Source: Streptomyces viridochromogenes | GTDB lineage: Bacteria; Actinomycetota; Actinomycetes; Streptomycetales; Streptomycetaceae | DNA length: 54,323 nt | Direction of reading: 5' to 3' | Assembly (NCBI RefSeq): GCF_001270495.1 | Contig: NZ_LGUR01000234.1 | Span: 1 to 54,323, forward strand | Part shown: positions 27,508 to 35,752 of the stretch, piece after piece | How positions within the stretch are numbered: position 1 is the first letter of the stretch | Layout: each line of letters opens with the position of its first letter | Program-made: the position numbers and the translations under genes | Notes under the pieces: model-generated | Database searches by the model: none | Seen by the model: only the letters and a program-made list of their open reading frames with translations | What the model was told of the DNA's origin: nothing

Positions 27508-28147
27508 CCTTGTGCTCCTTCCCGCTGAGCCGATCACGCACAGACAAAAACGTGATCATCTCACCCGGACGGTGGTAGGCGACTTGTCACATGGTGGGCT
27601 CGATGAGGCCTGAGCGAAATCGTGCACGAATGAGGCCCAACAGCGGCAAGTACCACGACCACGGCACTTCGTCCGGGCGACGGTGCCGCCACCACGGTCA
27701 TCGTGCAGTAGACGCACGAACTCATGGCGCTGATGGTTGAGGCCGGGCAGCGGAAGGACGACGACCTGGAGTTCCTCATCGTGGTGAGTGCCGGACACGA
27801 CGCGCCGGCCTGGCCTTCCTGCTCAAGGATCTGTCGTGCAGGCGCCCGGGGGCCCGGTGGCACCGCTGTTCGATGCTCCTGGTGGTGCTGGAGCGTGGGG
27901 TGGGCCGAGAGGCAGTTTCCGCCACTACGCTCGGGCGGGCAGATGCTGTTCGGCACGGGGGGGGGGAGGTGCCGATAACGGGTGGAAGTGGAGCGGGCAC
28001 ATGTCGATAGCCATTCCGGCTTCTCACGGTCGGGTTCCGGCGATGGCAGCGGAGAAGTGCGCGGCAGCTCGGGGAGGGCGGGTGTCGGCGTTCGTGACCC
28101 GGGAGGGCCGGGGAGCCGACCAGCGTTGCCCATGGGAGCTGGTGTCG
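27508..28147. other. 640-base gap, probable divergent promoter region, no clear gene
   Basis: This lies between the leftward Mrr-like gene and the rightward nuclease gene. Several open frames cross it on both strands but none has protein-like composition. A minus-strand stretch at 27556-27798 reads with phrases such as LQVVVLPLPGLNHQRHEF and might be a decayed gene. It also contains a ten-G run inside an inverted repeat (27951-27974). No promoter boxes could be assigned with confidence. Confidence 0.5.
27951..27974. repeat. Ten-G tract flanked by an inverted repeat
   Basis: cggcac (27951-27956) and gtgccg (27969-27974) form a perfect six-base stem around a run of ten G (27957-27966) plus ag. 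Such runs are prone to slippage. It lies about 175 bases upstream of the chosen start of the nuclease gene, outside the coding region as annotated. Confidence 0.6.
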
Positions 28148-28927
28148 ATGAGTGGGCATTCGGGCTCGGAGCGCGCGGCGGTGGCGTGGATCGTTGCGGA
28201 GGCATTGATGCGGCAGCGGTGTGGCAAGGTGACGCATGCCTTCGACTCCTGGAGGACGGCGACGCTGGGCGGTGCTGCGCTGACAGGGCAGAGACGGGAG
28301 TTGGTGAAGGCGTTCGCGGAGCCGGTCTTCAAGCCGCAGACCGATCCGGCGGCCAAGCCGCATCACGGTGTGCCTGGGCATGTGGGGGAGTGGCTGTGGT
28401 ACTTGCTGGCTCTCGAGAGCCCGGATTCGCCCGCGCGAGTGCGGGAGTATCTGACCCCGCCGAAGGACAATGTCAATGATTCCGGCGGCGACGGCTTGGT
28501 GATCTACCGCTCGCGGTCAGGTAGCGGGCCGGAACTGCTCTTCCGGCTATGGGAGATGAAGAAGTACACAGGGAAAGACGACTCAGTCACCGACACGGTC
28601 CGCGGCGCCTGGGACCAGCTCTCAGAACACGGCATCACCTATGTGATCTCCCAGATCGCCTGGGCTGATCGGGAGGTTGTCGGCGATGTCGGGGTGTTCG
28701 TCAGCGAGATGGCCGATCTGTGGCTGGAGGGGCATCCCAGCAGCGGCGCCGGGGTGAGCGTGGCCACCAACACCTCCGCAGCCCCCAAGCAGCGCGCATT
28801 CAGTACGTCACACGAGCGTATTCCGCATCTGCGGCACGATGGCCAGCTCGAAGGCATGATCGTGGCCGTCGACGACTTCCCCGACTTCGCCCGGCATGTC
28901 CAGGAGCTGGTGTGGACCGCACTGTGA
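28148..28927 (+). CDS. HamA-like nuclease effector (Hachiman/AbpAB-type pair, first gene)
   Basis: A 259-residue protein. The core reads VGEWLWYLLALE, then a strand with GGDGLVIY (Asp near residue 115) and a following strand LFRLWEMKKYTG (E-x-K near 133-136), then helix DTVRGAWDQLSEHG and strand YVISQIAW. This is the D...E-x-K order of a PD-(D/E)XK nuclease and the general layout of HamA/DUF1837 proteins. It overlaps the helicase gene by four bases (gtga), the Hachiman/AbpAB gene arrangement, in which the helicase senses damaged or altered DNA and releases the nuclease. The start at ATG 28148 has ggag about ten bases upstream; the frame is open far upstream but that part is not protein-like. 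Nuclease call moderate; Hachiman identity is by organisation, not proven homology. Confidence 0.6.
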   Translation: MSGHSGSERAAVAWIVAEALMRQRCGKVTHAFDSWRTATLGGAALTGQRRELVKAFAEPVFKPQTDPAAKPHHGVPGHVGEWLWYLLALESPDSPARVREYLTPPKDNVNDSGGDGLVIYRSRSGSGPELLFRLWEMKKYTGKDDSVTDTVRGAWDQLSEHGITYVISQIAWADREVVGDVGVFVSEMADLWLEGHPSSGAGVSVATNTSAAPKQRAFSTSHERIPHLRHDGQLEGMIVAVDDFPDFARHVQELVWTAL

Positions 28928-31900
28928 ACCCTGAAATCCTCGCGATCGCGCTCGGCGTCCACGAGGTGGGCCTCCTGCCGACCCCCGACGAGCTCGCCGC
29001 GTTGATTGCCGAGGTGGAGGTCGGAGCGATCCAGTCCGAGGCCGGTGTCCCGGACCAACTGCTGAGCACGGCCTGGTACCTGCACGGCATCGCCGCGGTG
29101 CTCGAGGGCACAGAGCAGTATGACCTGGTGCGGCGCCGACACGCCTTCGCTGTCAGCGCCCACATCCTCGAACTGGCCCTGGATGACCGCCGCAACCGCC
29201 TCGACCCCGCCAATGACACCAGCGACGGGAACGAGGACGAGGGACCCGGCGCAGACGACGACCGGGCGGAGACGGCGGACGCGGAAACCGCGGGCCCGCC
29301 GCAGGATCCGGGTGAGGTACGGGCCCGTCGTCTGTCGCTGGCGTTCGGCGCGCAGGTCGGCTACCGGCGATGTGAGCAGGACCCGAATGCTGCCGCGGTC
29401 TTCCGGCAGGTCGACCCTCTCCTGGTCACCGAGGAGTCGCTGGCCTCCCACCTGGACACTCTCGCGGTCGAGGCTGGGGTGGCGTTCTTGAGTTTGCAGC
29501 GGCGACGGCTGGCCCGGGTGCTTCGGGTGTGGCGGCGGCAGCTGGGCGACCTGCAACGCCTGGCCGGTGTCACCGACCTGCGCGGGAGCATGTACGGCCC
29601 GGCGCAGGCCGTCATCGAGGCGGTTTACGATCTGACGCTGTTTCTCACCCGCGCCGACTCCGCCGCGCTGGAGACCGCCCGGGCGCATCTGCGGGACGTG
29701 GTCACCGGCGGCGCTGGCCGGGCGGACCGTTCCGCCCGCTGGGTCGCCGCCCATCTGCTGGAACTCCTGGACGATATGGCTGAGGGCAGCCTCCAGCGGC
29801 TGCTGCCTCCCGGCACTCCGCCAGCGCTCGCGCAGGCCTTCGCCCTGTCCGACCCGCCGGTGATGACATTGTGGCCGCCGCAGAGGGAACTGCTGCGGAA
29901 GTCCCGCCCTCTGGACCCGGCCACCTCCCGGCTGTTGATCAGCGTGCCGACCAGTGCCGGCAAGACGCTCATGGCGCAACTGGTCATCTGCGCGCACTTG
30001 GCAGCCGACGCCGGGCGAGTGCTGTACGTCTCGCCGCTGCGCAGCCTGGGCCGGGAGATGCGCCAGGCCCTTCGCTCCCGGCTACGGGTGCTGGGCCGAA
30101 AGCTCGGCGATGACCAGCCCGACTTCCCCGCGCCTGGCGCCCAGGCCACGGCCAGCGACGCGGACGTGGAGGTTCTCACCCCGGAGCGGCTGATGCACGC
30201 CCTCCGGCAGGATGCGAATGCCACATTGGAAGGGGTAGGCCTGATCGTGGTCGACGAAGCCCATCACATGCAGCAAACCGAGCGCGGCTTCCTCCTCGAG
30301 GGACTGCTGGCATTCTGCCAGGCCCATCCGAGCCCACCGCGGCTGGTCCTGCTGTCCGCCGCTGTCGGCAACCACGCCGAGCTCGCGGCCTGGCTCGATC
30401 CCGACCAGCCCGCCGAGAACGTCGTGTTCACTTCACAATGGCGCGGGCCCCGCCGACTGCATGGCCTGCTGAGCCCGATGAAGTTCACCGATCGGCTCAC
30501 CCGCACCGCACTCCCGCCTAGGGCGAACCGGACCCGCCACACTGAAGCGGTCCTGCCGATGGGGCTGCGCATCAGCGTCCGCCCGACCTCCACTGGCAAG
30601 ACCTTCCACATGGCCACCAGCCGTGACCAACCGCTCGGCCAGCGGATCTACCGCGAAAAGTTCCCCGGTGACACCACCGGCAAGCAGTCCGCATCAGTGA
30701 CGAACTACGCGCTGTTCGCGTTCGGAGCAGCCCACCTCACCCGTGCCGGCAGCGTCCTGGTGGTCTGCGCCTCTCGCGTCGCTACCCGCAACACCGCCCA
30801 GGCCATCGCCGCCCACCTGCCCGAATTCCCGCCCGCGGCCCCGCTGGCTGGCTTCCTCGCCGACACCCTCGGCGCCGACCACCCGATCGTGGACTGCGCA
30901 CGTCATGGGGTCGCCTACCACCATGCCCAACTGCCCGCCGAGGTCCTGCACGCCGTCGAGGACGCCCTGCGCAACGACCAGCTCAAAGCACTCTGCTGCA
31001 CCAGCACCCTCACCGACGGTGTCAACCTGCCGGTGCGCTCCGTGATCATCAACAGCGAGGTCGACGACGGTCTGCAACGCACCTGGTCCGGCCAGCCCCA
31101 GATGGGGCCGGCGCAACTGCTCAATGCCGTCGGCCGCGCCGGGCGGGCCGGACGCGAGAGCGAAGGCTGGATCCTGCTCACTCGCCACCGCGATCCGTAC
31201 TCTGCGGACTTCGCCCTGCTCGAGCCGGGCGCGGAACGCCTGCAGGTGCTGTCCGCGCTCGGCACCGACGACGCTCTGGCTGACCTCGCCGCTGCCGAAC
31301 AGTTGATCGCTGACACCACCGACGCCATCTTCAAGCTCGCCGAGAACCACGCCGCCACTTTCGCTTCCTACGTGTGGTTCACCCTGGACGCGCTCTCCCG
31401 CATTCCCACCCTCACGCCCATCGAGCAGATGGCCGCCGTCGACCGGCTGCTGGCCATGCGCCAACTGCCGCCCGACCTCAAGGACCGCTGGCTTCAGCTG
31501 GCCGCGAAGGTCGCCGAACAGTACGAGGCCACCGAACCCACGACCCGGCGGCGTTGGACTACCCCAGGCACCAGTATCGGCACCGCTCGCATCCTGGACT
31601 CGATCGCCGAAGCCCTCACCCACGCCCTCCTCCAGGACCCGGCTGCCACCGCACCTGCCTACGACGGCATCTGGGGGCAGGTACTGGCTGGCGTGTTTCC
31701 CGACGAATGGCCACTCCAGCGAACCCTGGACTTCTTCGCCCAATACGGCGTATACGGCGTTCTGCTGACCTTCCCGGAAGCCAAGGAAGCCTGGACTTTC
31801 ACTGAGAAACGGACCAGCACCAGCGCCCGCCGCTACGTCGACGTCGCTGCGGCGATCACTGGATGGACCGGCGGTGCGACCATTCCCGACCTCGCCGATG

Positions 31901-32559
31901 CCTGGCTGTCGGGCCTGCCTCGCGAATGGGCCCTGGAACAGACCGTCAAAAACATCAGCGTCACCTTCGAGCACTACCTTGCCTGGACCCTCGGCGCTCT
32001 GACCAACCTCATCAACACCCGCCTGGAACAAGCGCGCGCTGAGATCAGGCTGCCCGCCACCGTCGGCTGGCACCTGCGCCACGGCGTTGACACGGCTCAG
32101 GCCCTGGCGCTGCTCAACGCCGGTGTCACCTCCCGCCGCCTCGCCCAGCAGATCGGCCGGTCCGCCAGCGACCGGAGCATCGGCGCTGACGAACTACGCG
32201 CCTGGCTGACCAGCCTTCACCTTGACGGATGGCGCCGCGAATTCGCCGCCACCTCTTACGAGATCAACGACCTGCTCGAATACGTTCGCACCCGCCGCCC
32301 CAGCATGGTCGGCACCCTGCTCGACGCCAGGCAACTCTCCCTGGACGCCACCGCCACTGGGCCGACGGTCGCCGAGGACCTCCCGGTCCAACTGAGGTTC
32401 GCCGTCGGCCCTCAGCCATCGACCCTGACCGCCGACGCCGACCAGGGCACCGTCGCGGTCATCCCGGCGGACGCCTACCTCGACGTCCTCACCATCATCG
32501 ACAGCGGCATCGACTTCGAGGCAACCCTCACCGGCGACCGGCTCACCCTGCGCTTGTGA
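28924..32559 (+). CDS. HamB-like DEAD/DEAH superfamily 2 helicase
   Basis: A 1211-residue helicase starting at GTG 28924 within the stop of the upstream nuclease. A ~330-residue helical N-terminal region with an acidic low-complexity patch (around residues 95-125) precedes motif I SVPTSAGKTLM (~342). Then come a TPERL motif, DEAH box VVDEAHHM (~444), motif III LSAAVGN, and in lobe 2 CTSTLTDGVNLP and motif VI NAVGRAGRAGRE (~735). The last ~400 residues are helical with no motif I recognise. The Ski2/HelY-like order and partnership with a small PD-(D/E)XK protein match HamB or AbpB. It is followed directly by IS debris but its own 3' end looks intact. Confidence 0.75.
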   Translation: MNPEILAIALGVHEVGLLPTPDELAALIAEVEVGAIQSEAGVPDQLLSTAWYLHGIAAVLEGTEQYDLVRRRHAFAVSAHILELALDDRRNRLDPANDTSDGNEDEGPGADDDRAETADAETAGPPQDPGEVRARRLSLAFGAQVGYRRCEQDPNAAAVFRQVDPLLVTEESLASHLDTLAVEAGVAFLSLQRRRLARVLRVWRRQLGDLQRLAGVTDLRGSMYGPAQAVIEAVYDLTLFLTRADSAALETARAHLRDVVTGGAGRADRSARWVAAHLLELLDDMAEGSLQRLLPPGTPPALAQAFALSDPPVMTLWPPQRELLRKSRPLDPATSRLLISVPTSAGKTLMAQLVICAHLAADAGRVLYVSPLRSLGREMRQALRSRLRVLGRKLGDDQPDFPAPGAQATASDADVEVLTPERLMHALRQDANATLEGVGLIVVDEAHHMQQTERGFLLEGLLAFCQAHPSPPRLVLLSAAVGNHAELAAWLDPDQPAENVVFTSQWRGPRRLHGLLSPMKFTDRLTRTALPPRANRTRHTEAVLPMGLRISVRPTSTGKTFHMATSRDQPLGQRIYREKFPGDTTGKQSASVTNYALFAFGAAHLTRAGSVLVVCASRVATRNTAQAIAAHLPEFPPAAPLAGFLADTLGADHPIVDCARHGVAYHHAQLPAEVLHAVEDALRNDQLKALCCTSTLTDGVNLPVRSVIINSEVDDGLQRTWSGQPQMGPAQLLNAVGRAGRAGRESEGWILLTRHRDPYSADFALLEPGAERLQVLSALGTDDALADLAAAEQLIADTTDAIFKLAENHAATFASYVWFTLDALSRIPTLTPIEQMAAVDRLLAMRQLPPDLKDRWLQLAAKVAEQYEATEPTTRRRWTTPGTSIGTARILDSIAEALTHALLQDPAATAPAYDGIWGQVLAGVFPDEWPLQRTLDFFAQYGVYGVLLTFPEAKEAWTFTEKRTSTSARRYVDVAAAITGWTGGATIPDLADAWLSGLPREWALEQTVKNISVTFEHYLAWTLGALTNLINTRLEQARAEIRLPATVGWHLRHGVDTAQALALLNAGVTSRRLAQQIGRSASDRSIGADELRAWLTSLHLDGWRREFAATSYEINDLLEYVRTRRPSMVGTLLDARQLSLDATATGPTVAEDLPVQLRFAVGPQPSTLTADADQGTVAVIPADAYLDVLTIIDSGIDFEATLTGDRLTLRL

Positions 32560-32706
32560 ACGACCTGGTGACGCCCACACCACCCAGCAACCTGCTGCTG
32601 CACTTTCCACTCTTATGGCAGTAGCAACGGAAGCGCGGTGCCAGCGCTCGCCAGACCCATTCGCGACGGACCAGCATCCCGCGGCGGACTGTCGTCCGCT
32701 TCCGCC

Positions 32707-32816
32707 TCATGGAGACTTGGGGCTTGAGCGGCCGGAACGGCGATGCCTTTCTTGACGTACCGCCAGCCGGTGTCGGTGCTGACGGCGAAGTCCGCGGCGA
32801 GCTGGGCGGGTGGAAT
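32707..32816 (-). pseudogene. Chip of an IS5-like transposase (N-terminal helix-turn-helix)
   Basis: The minus strand reads [20 protein letters not shown], the wording of the N-terminal DNA-binding segment of Streptomyces IS5-like transposases, and loses similarity soon after 32707. Only about 37 residues remain. Its neighbour on the plus strand is a different element, so at least two insertions decayed here. Confidence 0.5.
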
Positions 32817-32820
32817 CTCC

Positions 32821-33158
32821 CCTGCTCCGGATCAAGGCCGCCACCGTCAACAGCCTCCCCTTCCTCAGGGCTCGTCTGGCCGTCCAGATCAAGCGTCGGC
32901 GCACCGACCGCAAGACCGGCAAGACCATCCCAAGACGGTCTACGCCGTCACCAGCCTGACCGCCGGGCAGACCACCGCAGCCTAGCTCGCCCAACTCGTC
33001 CGCGACCACTGGCAGATCGAGGCCCTGCACCATGGTGACCTGGCGCAACCTCGCCATCGGTGCCCCTCCGCCTCGCCGGCACCCAGAACGTCGCCGCCGC
33101 ACTCCGGGCCAACTTCCGCGACCCGAAACGGCCGCTCGCCCTCCTCGGCCTCGCATAA
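32821..33158 (+). pseudogene. ISAs1-family transposase remnant (C-terminal, frameshifted)
   Basis: Read across frames, the plus strand gives the ISAs1 C-terminal signature. [15 protein letters not shown] is followed by [12 protein letters not shown], an in-frame stop, LAQLVRDHWQIEALHH, then after a deletion WRNLAIG, LRLAGTQNVAAALRANFRD and a final LLGLA with stop at 33156-33158. At least two frameshifts, one stop and a missing segment show it is dead. Confidence 0.75.
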
Positions 33159-33379
33159 TCACGAACCGGACATTATGCGACTACGCCGAAGCTCTATCCG
33201 GCGGCCGGGGGAAAGCCGACCCCATCTGCGTTGATATATCACGACGGTGCCGCCTCACCAAACCACTGATTCTCCGGATTCTGATCCTGCTCGCCAGCAG
33301 TAATCCGTGCGGCTTCGCCGAGCGGAGGCGGGAGGACGGAACGTCCGCTGCTTCGGCAGCGCCTACCCCGGAGACATAG

Positions 33380-33658
33380 ATGCGCAACCAGCCCAAGCCT
33401 ACCGTTGAGGCTGCCTTCCTGAATGTGCAGAACGCTGCGAAGTACATGGGCATCTCGGTGAACACCCTCTACGTCTGGCGCCATCGCCGGCAGGGGCCGC
33501 CCAGCTTCCGGATGGGGCCCGGGGGGAGGGTCATGTACCGCCGGGACCTGCTCGATGCCTGGCTCAGCGAACAGCAGCAGGCGGACTCGCGGTCGAACCA
33601 GGCTCTCAACCCGCTGAACAAGGCCCCGCAGCAGTGTGAACGGCGCCAGGCCGCCTGA
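33380..33658 (+). CDS. AlpA/excisionase-type helix-turn-helix protein (Xis)
   Basis: A 92-residue protein with a winged helix-turn-helix of the MerR/AlpA excisionase class: FLNVQNAAKYMGISVNTLYVW, then RQGPPSFRMGPGGRVMYRRDLLDAWLSEQ. The phrase with GPGGRVMYRR before a helix DLLDAWL is diagnostic of excisionase-family proteins next to integrases of actinobacterial elements. It starts at ATG 33380, with ggagac just upstream, and lies 127 bases before the integrase gene in the same direction, the usual xis-int order. The 221 bases between the ISAs1 remnant and this gene hold its likely promoter; no clear boxes were seen. Confidence 0.8.
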   Translation: MRNQPKPTVEAAFLNVQNAAKYMGISVNTLYVWRHRRQGPPSFRMGPGGRVMYRRDLLDAWLSEQQQADSRSNQALNPLNKAPQQCERRQAA

Positions 33659-33785
33659 CCTGGGAAAACAGTTCTGAAAAGTTCAGCAGCACTCGGAATT
33701 TCATGCACACGGAGATCGTCTGTGTGTCTGATCGCGACGCAGATCGCGCCGAGAGAAGCAAGGCGAGGCCGAGGGTAAGACGAGT

Positions 33786-35048
33786 ATGGCGGGTTACATC
33801 GAAGACCGGTGGCTCAAGAAGCGGCCGAACAAGGAGACGGGCAAGCGCGAGCGCACCGCCCTATGGGGCAAGTGCACGCGCTACCGCGTCAAAGGGATAC
33901 CGGGGGTCCGCGACCGGTCTTTCGACACGGTCGCGGACGCCAAGGCGTGGCTGGCCGAGGCTCAGACCGGCATACGTCGAGGAGATTTCGTCGACGCGCG
34001 AGACGGCGCGATCAGCCTTCGTGAGTACGTCGAGAAGCACTGGTGGCCGTCCCAGGTGCATCCGGCCCAGACGCTGGAAAGCATGAGGCACCGGATCTGG
34101 GGGCAGGTGCTGCCGCAGCTCGGGGATCTGGCGCTCAGGGACATCGGCGTCGCGGAGCTGCGCAAGTGGTCGGCCGACGTGCAGAGGGCGGTGGCGTCCA
34201 GCACGGCCTATGTGGCGTGGGTGTACCTCAAGGCGATCATGCAGGCCGCGGTCGAGGACAAGCGGTTGTACCGCAACCCGTGCAAGGGCAACAGCTCGAT
34301 CAAGCCGCCGAAGAAGCCGGAGCGCAAGGCTCGCGCCTGGGAGCAGGACCGTGTCGACGCCGTACGGGAGGCGCTGGCCGCCCGGTATCGGATCACGGTC
34401 GGCCTCGGGGTCGGGTGCGGACTCCGGCAGGGTGAGGTGTTCGGCTTCAGCCCAGACGATGTCCGTGACGGCTTCGTACACGTGGAGCGGCAGATCCTCA
34501 TGTACAAATCGCAGCTGTACTTCGGTCCGCCCAAAGGCGGCAAGGAACGCGACGCGCCTCTGCCCCAGGCGATCGCGAAGCGGATCCTCACGCATCAGGA
34601 GCATTTCGAACCCATCGAAGTGACCCTGCCGTGGCTGGATCCTGAGGAGCCCGACCTCGCCCGCGAGGAGCGGCGCAAGGTGACGGTCCGGTTGCTCGTC
34701 TACACGGGGCGGCGCGGCCCGATCAACCGCACGACTTGGAACACCAAGGCATGGAAGCCCGCGCTCGCCGAAGTGGGAGTCATCCCGCCGCTGCCCGAGC
34801 GGCAGCCCGGCGAGAAGCCATCGCGCGTATGGGAGCCGAGTCGCGAGCACGGCTTCCACGTCTTGCGTCACACGTACGCGTCGGTGATGCTCGAAGCCGG
34901 TGAGTCGATCGTCTCGCTCGCGAAGTGGCTGGGGCACTCCGACCCGGCGTTCACGCTCCGGACGTACACCCACTTCATGCCGCAGGCCGACGCGCGAGGA
35001 CTGTCTGCTATCGAGGCCTGGTTCACGGACTCGGCCGAAAGTCCCTGA
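33786..35048 (+). CDS. Tyrosine site-specific integrase
   Basis: A 420-residue tyrosine recombinase with all catalytic residues: Arg214 (GLRQGEV), Lys250 (GPPKGGKER), His358 and Arg361 (HVLRHTYAS), His384 (LGHSDPAF) and nucleophile Tyr394 (RTYTHF). The N-terminal ~75 residues form a basic arm-binding domain with the W-lane typical of actinobacterial conjugative-element integrases, followed by a core-binding SAM-like domain (~76-170). It appears functional. It is downstream of a xis-like gene. Which side is element and which is chromosome is not settled: no tRNA gene or repeat of the att core was found within the window. An attachment site just downstream (35049-35300) is the most likely place. 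Confidence 0.9.
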   Translation: MAGYIEDRWLKKRPNKETGKRERTALWGKCTRYRVKGIPGVRDRSFDTVADAKAWLAEAQTGIRRGDFVDARDGAISLREYVEKHWWPSQVHPAQTLESMRHRIWGQVLPQLGDLALRDIGVAELRKWSADVQRAVASSTAYVAWVYLKAIMQAAVEDKRLYRNPCKGNSSIKPPKKPERKARAWEQDRVDAVREALAARYRITVGLGVGCGLRQGEVFGFSPDDVRDGFVHVERQILMYKSQLYFGPPKGGKERDAPLPQAIAKRILTHQEHFEPIEVTLPWLDPEEPDLAREERRKVTVRLLVYTGRRGPINRTTWNTKAWKPALAEVGVIPPLPERQPGEKPSRVWEPSREHGFHVLRHTYASVMLEAGESIVSLAKWLGHSDPAFTLRTYTHFMPQADARGLSAIEAWFTDSAESP

Positions 35049-35078
35049 GAAGTCCCAGAGGGCTGAACCAGCCGCCGG

Positions 35079-35136
35079 ATCCCCGCAAACATGCAGGTCA
35101 GAGCGTGATCGCTCCCTGAGCGGGGCAGAACCCCGC
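35079..35136. other. Cluster of short palindromes after the integrase (possible att or terminator)
   Basis: Just after the integrase stop lie gagcg-tgat-cgctc (35101-35114) and gcgggg-cagaa-ccccgc (35120-35136), plus an outlying ccccgc near 35079 that could pair with gcgggg. Neither hairpin has a T tract. Palindromic arms next to int suggest an attachment site; a terminator is the alternative. The whole 35049-35341 gap shows no gene. Confidence 0.35.
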
Positions 35137-35308
35137 ATACAGCCCGACTCGTCCGCCGCTCAACCCCCTCGCCGCCACGGGCGGAAGGTGATCACGGCTA
35201 CTTGCTCACGCGAGTCCTACGTCCTACAGGATCGTCTTCCGGACCTTCACAGCAACCTGACTACCCACGCGTGAAGAGTGGTCCATCGCATCCGAGTTCA
35301 TCGGTAGC

Positions 35309-35324
35309 ATCACAGCTCTGTGAT
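35309..35324. promoter_or_regulatory. Perfect 7-2-7 palindrome before the trypco2 gene
   Basis: atcacag-ct-ctgtgat is an exact inverted repeat ending seven bases before the ribosome-binding site (ggggagg) of the GTG at 35342. It could be an operator for the rightward conflict operon or a small hairpin near the translation start. It is not a CRP site, whose half-sites are in the opposite order. Confidence 0.55.
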
Positions 35325-35341
35325 TCGTCCGGGGAGGAAGC

Positions 35342-35650
35342 GTGATCCAACTAGCCGACATGGTCCGCGAGTTGCGGGAGCAGCTCAACCACGTGCTGGC
35401 CGAGGCAGGGTCCGGTCCTCTCCGTTTCGAGCTGGGTCCGGTGGAGATCGAAGCGGCCGTGACGGTCGACCGTAGCGGCGGGGCCGGTGGCAAGGTGAAC
35501 TTCTGGGTTGTCGAGGGAAGCGGCGACGTATCAGCCAGTTCCTCCCGGGCCCATCGCATCACGGTCACACTCCAGCCCACGCTGGTGGCCCCTGACGGCG
35601 CCCACCGCCACGTACTGATCTCGGACAGCGAAGTCGACGGGGAGCGTTGA
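35342..35650 (+). CDS. Trypco2-domain protein (trypsin-co-occurring)
   Basis: A 102-residue protein covering almost exactly one trypco2 domain: helix IQLADMVRELREQLNHVLAEAG, then strands LRFELGPVEIEAAVTV, KVNFWVVEGSGDVS and a final strand HRITVTLQPTLVAPDG. Families of this type occur beside trypsin-like proteases in bacterial conflict (EAD/NLR) loci, and such a protease is encoded at 43631-44731. GTG start with ggggagg at 35331-35337. Its biochemical role is unknown; from its size and context it is probably a regulatory or adaptor partner of the protease. Confidence 0.75.
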   Translation: MIQLADMVRELREQLNHVLAEAGSGPLRFELGPVEIEAAVTVDRSGGAGGKVNFWVVEGSGDVSASSSRAHRITVTLQPTLVAPDGAHRHVLISDSEVDGER

Positions 35651-35752
35651 CAATTCCGCCTTGTTCGCGCCGCTGACGCAGCGGGAAAGCTAGCCGTACG
35701 CTGTCCGAACCGGACGCGGACGAACTCGATGATCGTCGAGGGAGGTCACGAG

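Noticed and set aside
27788..28147. Upstream extension of the HamA-like gene (120 more codons)
   Set aside because: The added residues are Gly/Arg/Ala-rich and cross the G tract; ATG 28148 has a usable ribosome-binding site and starts protein-like sequence.
35079..35280. tRNA gene as the integrase target
   Set aside because: No cloverleaf, no T-arm GGTTCGA-type wording and no CCA end could be found on either strand.
35309..35324. CRP/FNR binding site
   Set aside because: The half-sites are TCACA then TGTGA, the reverse of the CRP order, and the spacing is wrong.
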